Assembly: GCA_041390625.1 (NCBI GenBank)
Contig: JAWKPM010000002.1
Location: 62,001 to 126,000 of the forward strand
Length of the DNA: 64,000 bases
DNA from: RBC038 sp041390625
GTDB lineage: Bacteria > Chloroflexota > Dehalococcoidia > UBA2979
Direction: 5' to 3'
The notes below the pieces were generated by a model that was not told the origin of the DNA, did not search any database, and saw nothing but the letters and a program-made list of their open reading frames with translations. Both the position numbers and the translations under genes were made by a program. Positions 51,653 through 58,554 of this stretch are shown one piece after another. Each line of letters starts with the position of its first letter. Position 1 is the stretch's first letter.

Positions 51653-53155
51653 ATGCGACTTGCTCTCGCCGCTGTCTCGCTGCTCGTAGCGCTCTCGACC
51701 GCCTGTGCGTCGACGGAGAGCACCGCCCCGGTGCTCGACCGCTCGGCGTCCGCTTCGGCGACCGCCGCGGCCTCGGGCGGCGGGGCCACGACGGCGACCG
51801 AGCCGAGCACCGCGGCCACGACCACCTCGAGTGCACCGTCCTCGTCCGGCGCCGGCGGCACCTACGTCGTGCAGTCGGGCGACTACCTCTCGCGCATCGC
51901 CCAGAACCTCGGTGTCACCGTCGCCGCCCTGTCCGAGGCGAACGGCATCACCGACCCGACCCTTATCTACCCCGGCCAGGTGCTGAACGTCCCGGGCGGC
52001 TCCGGCGCGCTCACCCCGAGCCAGCTGCCCACGACCGCCGCCGCGGCCGCCGGCACCTCGGCCGCCACCGAGGGCGATGCCGAGACCGAGGCGGCGCCCG
52101 CCGGGCCGAGCCTCGTCCAGCGTGGCATCGATCGCCTGCCCTTCGAGCTGCCGGCCACGATCCAGGATCCCCTCGACGAGCTGTTGGCGCGCGAGGGCGG
52201 CGACATCCTCGCCTTCGGCATCGTGCTCGCCGTTGGTGGTGTCGCGCTCTACATCATCATGTGGCTCGTCGCCTCGATGGTCTCGCTGGTGCGCCTCGCC
52301 GGCAGCGGCGGCGCCCGGGGCGCCCTCGTGGCGGTGAAGGGCGCGGGCAGCGGCCTTCGCTCGCTCTCAAGCGCCGCATCGAAGATCGGCCCGGGCGGCC
52401 AGACGCTCGCGACCGCCGGCGCCCCGGCCGAGTACGCCGAAGGCAACGAATACGAGGCCGACGCCGAGGAGGCGCTGCGGAACGTCGGCTCCGTGGCCGC
52501 CGCACCCGTCGCCTCGCCGCACGCGACGCTTGGTGCGAACGCCCTCGCGCTCGCCCCCGTCGAGGAGCCCGAGGCCGCGCCGCTGCCGGTGCCCGTCCCC
52601 GCGCCCTCGCCCGCGGCCAGCGGACCCCGCCGAGGCGACACTGCCCGCGAGGCCTTCATCGAGCTCCTCATGAGCTGGCGCCGCGCGCTCGTGCTCGACC
52701 GCGACTTCTACGAGGAAGCCGGCTCGGTCGATGGGACCCGTGTTCAGGCCGTCCGCGTGCTCATGTTCTCGACGGTCGTCGGCGGGTTCGGCTGGCTGCT
52801 CGGCGGCCTTGCCGCGAGCGCGGCCGCGACCCTCGCGCTGCTCATTGGCTGGGCCGTGCAGACCGGCGCGACGCACGTCCTCGCGACCCGCGGTCATTAC
52901 GCCCCCAGCAACGCCGAGGGCCTGGCTCGCGCCTTCGCCTTCGCCCTGGCACCGGCGGCGTTCCTGCCGCTGACGATGCTGCCATTCATCGGCGTCCCGG
53001 TCGGGCTGATCGTCTTCGGCTGGATCCTCGCTGCCACGATCGTGGCGACGGAGAGCACGCTGCACCTTTCGATCACCGAGGCCCTTGAGTCCACTGTGCC
53101 CGGCTGGCTCGTGCTCTGGGTCGCCCCGCTCGTCGCCGTCCAGATCGTCACCTAG
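51653..53155 (+). CDS. LysM lipoprotein with Yip1-like membrane domain
   Basis: The 500-residue protein starts with a lipoprotein signal (LALAAVSLLVALSTAC). A Thr/Ser/Ala-rich stretch, a LysM domain (about residues 70-115; YVVQSGDYLSRIAQNLGVTV), a linker, one helix (about 183-210) and a Glu/Ala-rich cytoplasmic stretch lead to a C-terminal domain of about five helices resembling Yip1 domains. The lipobox-LysM-linker-helix arrangement is the same as in the EAL-domain protein at 28775. LysM should bind peptidoglycan. ATG 51653 is taken because the signal peptide starts there. A terminator follows the gene. Confidence 0.75.
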   Translation: MRLALAAVSLLVALSTACASTESTAPVLDRSASASATAAASGGGATTATEPSTAATTTSSAPSSSGAGGTYVVQSGDYLSRIAQNLGVTVAALSEANGITDPTLIYPGQVLNVPGGSGALTPSQLPTTAAAAAGTSAATEGDAETEAAPAGPSLVQRGIDRLPFELPATIQDPLDELLAREGGDILAFGIVLAVGGVALYIIMWLVASMVSLVRLAGSGGARGALVAVKGAGSGLRSLSSAASKIGPGGQTLATAGAPAEYAEGNEYEADAEEALRNVGSVAAAPVASPHATLGANALALAPVEEPEAAPLPVPVPAPSPAASGPRRGDTAREAFIELLMSWRRALVLDRDFYEEAGSVDGTRVQAVRVLMFSTVVGGFGWLLGGLAASAAATLALLIGWAVQTGATHVLATRGHYAPSNAEGLARAFAFALAPAAFLPLTMLPFIGVPVGLIVFGWILAATIVATESTLHLSITEALESTVPGWLVLWVAPLVAVQIVT

Positions 53156-53185
53156 GCCCTCCGTCCCGCGCGAAGCCGGTCGACC

Positions 53186-53210
53186 GCCCCGAGGTGCCTC
53201 GGGGCTCGTT
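53186..53210 (+). terminator. Terminator of the LysM-Yip1 gene
   Basis: GCCCCGAGG-TG-CCTCGGGGC is a perfect inverted repeat, followed by TCGTTCATT, 31 bases after the stop codon. It also overlaps the promoter region of the next gene. Confidence 0.7.
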
Positions 53211-53213
53211 CAT

Positions 53214-53219
53214 TAGACT
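53214..53219 (+). promoter_or_regulatory. Leaderless promoter (TAGACT-N6-ATG)
   Basis: TAGACT is followed by exactly six bases and ATG 53226, so the first base of the message should be the start codon or its neighbour. No Shine-Dalgarno is present. Confidence 0.6.
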
Positions 53220-53225
53220 GGTGCC

Positions 53226-54191
53226 ATGCAGGCCGCCGTCCGCACGCACTACGGGCCGCCCGAGGTCGTGACGCTCACCGAGGTCCCACGTCCCGCCCCG
53301 GCCCACGACGAGCTGCTGGTGCGCGTGCGCGCATCGAGCGTCAATCGCACCGACTGTGGCTATCGCTCGGGCTCTCCCATCGTCCTCAGGGTCTTCACCG
53401 GCCTCCGATCGCCGCGCGTCACGATCCTCGGATGCGAGTTCGCGGGCGAGGTTGAGGCGATCGGCGCCGACGTCACAAGGTTCGAGGTCGGCGACCGCGT
53501 CTTCGGCTACGTCGAAGGGAAGCCCGGGGGCCACGCCCAGTACCTGACCGTCCCGCAGGACGCCTCGGTCGCAACGATCCCAGACGGCGTGACCTTCGAG
53601 GCCGCTGCCGTCGCCACCGAGGGCGCGCACTACGCCCTCTCCTTCATCCGTGGCGCGAAGATCCATGCCGGGCAGGACGTCCTCGTCTACGGCGCCACCG
53701 GCGCCATCGGCTCCGCCGCCGTCCAGCTGCTGAAGGCGATGGACGTGCGCGTGACGGCCGTCTGCGCCACGCCCCACGTCGCGCTCGTCGAAGGCCTCGG
53801 TCCCGATCGCGTCATCGACTACACAGCGGGCGATTTCAGGAGGCACGGGCAGACCTACGACGTCGTCATCGACGCCGTGGGCAAGAGCTCCTTTGGTGCG
53901 TGCAAGCCGCTGCTGAAGCGCGGCGGCATCTACCTGTCCTCGGAGCTCGGCCCTCGAGGCCAGAACATCCCGCTATCGATGGCGTCACCGCTGATGCGAG
54001 GCCGCAAGCGCGTCGTCTTCCCGTTCCCGAAGCACGACCAGGCCATGATTGAGTACCTCCGAGGCCTGGTCGCCTCTGGTCAGTTCAAGCCCGTCATCGA
54101 CCGCCACTACCCACTAGAAGAGATCGTCGAGGCGTATCGCTACGTCGAGACCGGCCAGAAGGTCGGCAACGTGGTCATCGAGGTGCTCTGA
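53226..54191 (+). CDS. MDR-superfamily NAD(P) oxidoreductase (quinone reductase-like)
   Basis: The 321-residue protein has a GroES-like domain with LLVRVRASSVNRTDCGYRSG near residue 40, CEFAGEVEAIGADVTRFEVG, and the nucleotide loop VLVYGATGAIGSAAVQLLKA near 155. It lacks the zinc ligands, so it belongs to the quinone oxidoreductase/alkenal reductase branch. A leaderless promoter precedes it. It is monocistronic and convergent with the DUF1801 gene, whose stop is 3 bases away. Confidence 0.9.
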   Translation: MQAAVRTHYGPPEVVTLTEVPRPAPAHDELLVRVRASSVNRTDCGYRSGSPIVLRVFTGLRSPRVTILGCEFAGEVEAIGADVTRFEVGDRVFGYVEGKPGGHAQYLTVPQDASVATIPDGVTFEAAAVATEGAHYALSFIRGAKIHAGQDVLVYGATGAIGSAAVQLLKAMDVRVTAVCATPHVALVEGLGPDRVIDYTAGDFRRHGQTYDVVIDAVGKSSFGACKPLLKRGGIYLSSELGPRGQNIPLSMASPLMRGRKRVVFPFPKHDQAMIEYLRGLVASGQFKPVIDRHYPLEEIVEAYRYVETGQKVGNVVIEVL

Positions 54192-54194
54192 GGA

Positions 54195-54548
54195 TCAGCG
54201 CTGCTCGGCCTGCGCGATGCGCAGCTCGATCAATCGTTCGACGAGCGCGCGTGGCAGCGGCTCGTCGAGGGCGAAGTGCAGCGAGCCCGGCGTGCGCTCG
54301 TACCCCTCGAGCTCGTCGCCCAGCTGCTCGAGGATCGACCCGCTGTGGGGCAGGTAGCTCAGGTGCTTCTTGAACGCGGCGAAGCCGGCGACGACGGTCC
54401 CGCGCAGGCGGAACGCCGGCATGCCGTAGGAGATGTATTCCTCCGCGTCGGGGATCACCTCGGTGATCGTGCGGCGCAGCGCCTCGAGGGTCGTGCGAGC
54501 CGGCTCGTCGACGCCCTGCAGATACTCATCGATATCACGCGCCGGCAC
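54195..54548 (-). CDS. DUF1801 protein (YdhG-like)
   Basis: The 117-residue protein has the DUF1801 pattern: DEYLQGVDEPARTTLEALRR, IPDAEEYISYGMPAFRLRG, AAFKKHLSYLPHSGSILEQL and GSLHFALDEPLPRALVERLI. Some members act in iron delivery, but the role is uncertain. GTG 54548 is chosen because GGAGGT lies 4-5 bases before it. It follows the small membrane protein gene by 16 bases. Confidence 0.88.
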   Translation of the reverse strand: MPARDIDEYLQGVDEPARTTLEALRRTITEVIPDAEEYISYGMPAFRLRGTVVAGFAAFKKHLSYLPHSGSILEQLGDELEGYERTPGSLHFALDEPLPRALVERLIELRIAQAEQR

Positions 54549-54564
54549 GGCGACCTCCAGCCGC

Positions 54565-54756
54565 TCACCACTCGCCGAGGATCGCCCGCAGGATCCCCAT
54601 CGCGAGGAAGCCAACACCGAGTCCGAGCATGAGGCCCGCCGCCACCTCGTCGACGAGCATGCCGATCCCGATGCCGATGAAGAGGCCCGCCACGAGCGCC
54701 AGCCCGCTTGCGCCCGAGCGCCCTCGCCTTCGTCGTCGTGGGCCGTCCGTCGACAT
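54565..54756 (-). CDS. Small membrane protein with two glycine-rich helices
   Basis: The 63-residue protein has an Arg-rich start (PRRRRRGRSG) and two hydrophobic helices rich in Gly (ALVAGLFIGIGIGMLV, GLMLGLGVGFLAMGIL). No family is recognised. AAGGAGG precedes ATG 54756. It lies in one transcript with the DUF1801 gene downstream and probably the DUF1015 gene beyond 54780. Confidence 0.75.
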   Translation of the reverse strand: MSTDGPRRRRRGRSGASGLALVAGLFIGIGIGMLVDEVAAGLMLGLGVGFLAMGILRAILGEW

Positions 54757-54779
54757 CGCTCGCCTCCTTGCCTGGGTGC

Positions 54780-56060
54780 CTAGTCGAGGCGGTTCAGCAC
54801 CAGCCCCGTCCCGAGCTTCGGGTAGAAGAACGTGGCCTTCTGCGGCATCAGCTCGTCGGCGTCCGCCACCGCGATCACCTGGTCGACGCGTGTCGGGTTC
54901 ACGAGGAAGCCGAGGACGTTGTGCGACTGCTCGGCGCGGCGCCAGACCTCCTCCACCTCCTCGGTGAAGGTGACCCGCTCGCCAGCCGCGAGGTCGGCCT
55001 CATCGAGGCCGAGCCCGGGCTTGAGGATCGTCTCCGTCAGCACGCTCACGTCGAGGCCTCGCGAGGCCGCCGACCACGACTGGGGCATCGCGCGGTCGAT
55101 CGCGTCGCGCGAGCGCGCGGTCAGCACGTGGAGGTGCTGCTCCTCGAGCCCCACGAGGCCGAAGGTGGGCGCGCCGCCGGCGTTCGCCTGCACGCGCCCC
55201 CACAGCCGGTGGATCGCCGTGCCGTCCCATGACTTCGGTGTGATGTCGTCGAGGACGTACAGCTCCTCGAGACGCGCTCGCAGGTCGGCGGGTCGCTCGT
55301 CCACCCGGACCAGGCGGTGGTTCGGCAGGATCAGGAGGCCGGGGTCGTCCGCAGCCACGAGGCCCATGAGCACCCAGCCGCTCGCCTCATCGCCGCGCTC
55401 CTCGTGGTACGTCAGCGCCGTCGCGTAGCGGTGGTGCCCATCCGCGATGGTGACGTCCGAGGCCTCGAGAACACCGGTCAGCGTCTCGAGCTCGCTCGCG
55501 CCGTCGATGACCCACAGGCGGTGGCGGTCGCCGCGCCCGTCCGTCGCCTCGAAGTCCGGCGCGCGCTCCACCACCGAGGCGAGCACGGCGCCGGCCCTCC
55601 CCTCGCCGTCCGTGTACATCGAGAAGATCGGGCTGATGTTCGCGTTCGTCGCGCGCATCAGCGCCAGGCGCTCTGCCTTCGGGCCGGACATCGTGCCCTC
55701 GTGCGGCCGCACGACGCGCTCCTCGGGGCGATAGAGCCGCACCTGTGCGAAGAACGCGCGCCGCGTCTTGATCGCGCCCTGAACCGAGAAGCGCTGCTCG
55801 TAGGCGTAATACCGAGGCGCATCGTCGCGCACGAGGACGCCCTCGCGCTCCCACGCATCGAGGGCGGCGGCCGCGCCCGTGAACCTCGAGTCGTCGACCC
55901 CGCGGCTCGATTCCACGTGCGCGATGTTGTACGGCGATCGTGCGTGCAGCGCGCGCACGTCGTCCTCGCTCACCACGTCGAAGGGGGGCGCGACGACGTC
56001 GTCGGGCGTCACCCGCCCCGCGTCGTATCGCAGGCCTCGGAACGGGCGGATCTCGGTCAT
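54780..56060 (-). CDS. DUF1015 family protein
   Basis: The 426-residue protein has the full DUF1015 pattern: IRPFRGLRYDAGRVTPDDVV at the start, VVAPPFDVVSEDD, SPYNIAHVE, YYAYEQRF, IADGHHRYATAL near residue 210 and the end region AEQSHNVLGFLVNPTRV. The family is widespread with unknown function and in several genomes lies near serA; here serA is 5.7 kb away. CAAGGAG lies 11 bases before ATG. It starts divergently from the HIT gene. Confidence 0.88.
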   Translation of the reverse strand: MTEIRPFRGLRYDAGRVTPDDVVAPPFDVVSEDDVRALHARSPYNIAHVESSRGVDDSRFTGAAAALDAWEREGVLVRDDAPRYYAYEQRFSVQGAIKTRRAFFAQVRLYRPEERVVRPHEGTMSGPKAERLALMRATNANISPIFSMYTDGEGRAGAVLASVVERAPDFEATDGRGDRHRLWVIDGASELETLTGVLEASDVTIADGHHRYATALTYHEERGDEASGWVLMGLVAADDPGLLILPNHRLVRVDERPADLRARLEELYVLDDITPKSWDGTAIHRLWGRVQANAGGAPTFGLVGLEEQHLHVLTARSRDAIDRAMPQSWSAASRGLDVSVLTETILKPGLGLDEADLAAGERVTFTEEVEEVWRRAEQSHNVLGFLVNPTRVDQVIAVADADELMPQKATFFYPKLGTGLVLNRLD

Positions 56061-56172
56061 CGTGCTCGGGTCTCCTTGGCGCTCGCCGCTTCGCTCCGGC
56101 TAGACTCAGGGCGTTCGCCATCTCGCGCAAGCAGACTCACGTCGCTCGGCGCCCTCAGGGAAGGTCCGCCTC

Positions 56173-56496
56173 GTGCCACGCTACTGCGTCTTCTGCGAGA
56201 TCGTGGCGAAGCGCGAGCCCGCGGACATCATCGAGGAGACCGACGATGTCCTCGTCTTCCGCAACCGCCTCCGCTGGGTGCCGACGATGCTGCTCGCGAT
56301 CCCGAAGCAGCACATGACCCAGGCCGAGCTCTGGTCGGACATGGGCGAGGTCGGCCGCATCGCGGTCGAGGTCGCGCAGCGCGCCTGCCCGGGCGGCTTC
56401 CGTCTGCTCACCAACTCCGGCTACGACGGCATGCAGTCGCAGGACCACGCCCACGTGCACATCCTCGGTGGCGCCTTCCTCGGCGAGTACGCCTAG
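56173..56496 (+). CDS. HIT-family protein
   Basis: The 107-residue protein starts YCVFCEIVAKREPADIIEET and ends QDHAHVHILGGAFLGEYA with the His triad HAHVH. A CxxC near the start (CVFC) suggests a zinc site as in other HIT proteins. GGAAGG precedes GTG 56173. A TAGACT -10 box lies near 56099. It is the second HIT gene of the window and convergent with rph. Confidence 0.9.
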   Translation: MPRYCVFCEIVAKREPADIIEETDDVLVFRNRLRWVPTMLLAIPKQHMTQAELWSDMGEVGRIAVEVAQRACPGGFRLLTNSGYDGMQSQDHAHVHILGGAFLGEYA

Positions 56497-56520
56497 GCCC
56501 TCGGTTCGCGACCGTCGAAG

Positions 56521-57255
56521 CTAGACGCCGCGCCACTCCTCGAGGGCAGCGCGCTGCATCGAGAACAGCTCGCGGATGCCCGCCTCGGCGAGGTCGAGCA
56601 TCGTGTTCAGGGTCTGGCGGCTGAACGGCTCGCCCTCCGCGGTGCCCTGCACCTCCACGAGCTGCCCGGTGCCCAGCATCACGACGTTCGAGTCGACGCC
56701 CGCCGAGGAGTCTTCGACGTAGTCGAGGTCGAGGATCGGCGTCCCCTCGATGACGCCCACTGACGTCGCAGCCACCTGCGTCCGCAGCGGCGAGGTCGGA
56801 AGCAGCCCCTTGCGCTGCATCCCCTCGATCGCCATCGCCAGCGCCACCCAGCCCCCCGTGATCGAGGCGGTGCGCGTGCCTCCATCGGCCTGCAGTACGT
56901 CGCAATCGATGGTGATCGACTGCTCCCCGAGCCGGTCGAGGTCGATCGATGCCCTGAGGCTGCGGCCGATCAGGCGCTGGATCTCCATGGTGCGGCCGCC
57001 CTGGCGGCCTCGAGCGGCCTCGCGGTCGCTCCTCGTGTGCGTGGAGCGCGGCAGCATGCCGTACTCGGCGGTCACCCAGCCCGAGCCGGTGCCGCGCAGG
57101 AAGCCGGGCACGCGCGTCTCGACGCTCGCCGCGCACAGCACACGCGTGTGGCCCACAGTGATCAACGCCGAGCCCTCCGCGTGGCGCAGATAGCCGGTCT
57201 CGATCGTCACCGGGCGCAGGGCATTCGAGGCGCGACCCTCAGCGCGCTCCACCAT
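56521..57255 (-). CDS. rph: Ribonuclease PH
   Basis: The 244-residue enzyme has the RPH pattern: LRPVTIETGYLRHAEGSALI, VLCAASVETRVPGFLRGTGS, GWVTAEYGMLPRSTHTRSDR, GRQGGRTMEIQRLIGRSLRA, TITIDCDVLQADGGTRTASI-type QSITIDCDVLQADGGTRTAS, and DLDYVEDSSAGVDSN. It trims tRNA 3' ends by phosphorolysis. ATG 57255 with GAGGGGA upstream is preferred over ATG 57321. Confidence 0.95.
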   Translation of the reverse strand: MVERAEGRASNALRPVTIETGYLRHAEGSALITVGHTRVLCAASVETRVPGFLRGTGSGWVTAEYGMLPRSTHTRSDREAARGRQGGRTMEIQRLIGRSLRASIDLDRLGEQSITIDCDVLQADGGTRTASITGGWVALAMAIEGMQRKGLLPTSPLRTQVAATSVGVIEGTPILDLDYVEDSSAGVDSNVVMLGTGQLVEVQGTAEGEPFSRQTLNTMLDLAEAGIRELFSMQRAALEEWRGV

Positions 57256-57404
57256 CGTCGGTCCCCTCGGTCGATGCGTGTTCGTGAGGCTCGTGCCAGT
57301 CGCGGCTCGAGCGCCCGCCACGCTACCACGCGCCGTGGTTGCGATCGGCTCCGTTGTTGGCTGCTACGTTGTTCCGAGCCCGCGAGTGTGCATCGAGGAC
57401 CCGA

Positions 57405-57821
57405 GTGCCGATCTACCGAATCTGGGCCGACGACACCGAGGGCCACACCCACCTCGAGGCCTGGTCTGCCGACGCCCTCGCTTTCGAGAACGGTCCCGGC
57501 GTCTTCAAGGGCGTCGGCGGGACCGTCCTGGGCAACGCGACCCGCGTCATGCTGATGCGCTTCGAGCCGGGCATCGACCCGCCGCTCCATCGCGCGAATC
57601 CCGGCTTCGCGACCCTCATCGAGGGCGAGCTCGTCATCAAGGTGTCCGATGGCACCGAGGTAGCCCTCGCGCCGGGCGACGCCCTCCGCATCGAGTCCCT
57701 CGGCATCGGGCGAGGTGGCATCGGTGGCTGGTCGCCCGCCAACCCCTCGAAGGAGCGCACCGCCCTCCTGGCGTTGGTCCAGATGCCCTCGAAGCCGAAG
57801 CCCGAGGCGCCGGCAACCTGA
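57405..57821 (+). CDS. Cupin-domain protein
   Basis: The 138-residue protein has a single cupin barrel: RFEPGIDPPLHRANPGFATL with one metal His, GELVIKVSDGTEVALAPGDA and LRIES. Only part of the usual His-His-Glu-His metal set is seen (HRANPGFATLIEGE). The GTG start at 57405 has CGAGGA upstream; the alternative ATG 57339 adds a region without match. Function unknown. Confidence 0.75.
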   Translation: MPIYRIWADDTEGHTHLEAWSADALAFENGPGVFKGVGGTVLGNATRVMLMRFEPGIDPPLHRANPGFATLIEGELVIKVSDGTEVALAPGDALRIESLGIGRGGIGGWSPANPSKERTALLALVQMPSKPKPEAPAT

Positions 57822-57833
57822 CGACGCCGCTCG

Positions 57834-58458
57834 CTAGCTCGAGGCCGCTGCAGCCTCGGCTCGACGCCGCACCGCCGCCAGCGCCTGCTTCGCCATCAGC
57901 GCCTCGAACGGGTGGATGCCGCGCCAGTTACCAGCCGAAGCGCCGTCGCGTCGTCGAGGCGGGCACGTGCGTCCTCGACTCCATCGTGACCGTGTAGCCG
58001 TCCGTCGGGTTCCCACCGGGTACGACCCGCACGCTCAGCGCCGTCTTCGCGTGGCGCTCATCGACGGCGCCTGTGAAGTCCGTAGGCGTGCGGATCTCGG
58101 CGAACTCGATGCGCGGCTGCGCGAAGGCGCCGACCGCTCCCAGCACCAGCTCTTGCCCCGGCTCCTCGCCGAGTAGGATCCAGAAGCTCTCCGGTCCCAG
58201 CGCCATGTCGAGGAAGAGCGTGTCTGGCCCCGGCATGCCGCCGGACGCCTCGCCGTCGCTCTCTGAGCGGCGGAACCGATCCGGCAGCGCCCGAAGCCAG
58301 AACAACGGCCGCATCGAGCCGATCTCGCCCAACGTCAGATTTCGAAACGCCTCGAAGACCTGCGCCGGCGTCGCGCGGACCACGGTCGATTGCACATCTG
58401 AGAAGCCATAGACCGGCATGAACTCGTCGAGCAGCGTCGCTCGCGTCTGCGTCGTCAT
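57834..58458 (-). pseudogene. SRPBCC-type protein interrupted by a frameshift near its C-terminus
   Basis: The frame from ATG 58458 encodes 176 residues (FSDVQSTVVRATPAQVFEAF, then IGSMRPLFWLRALP and ESFWILLGEEPGQELVLGAV) and stops at TAA 57928-57930 after TTRRRFGW. Removing one A from that codon continues the frame as WYWRGIHPFEALMAKQALAA and ends at 57834 with VRRRAEAAAASS. RRRFxxYWR-IHPF is what related proteins show, so a single-base insertion split the gene, or the base is a sequencing error. Upstream the ORF has normal codon use, implying a recent event. Confidence 0.75.
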
Positions 58459-58554
58459 CTCGTCCCCTCGCCTCCGTGACTCGCATCGAGGGTCGCGCGC
58501 GCGTCTTCGAGGTCGCCACGGCGCAAAGTCGACCCGAAGCAGGACGTTCCGGCC

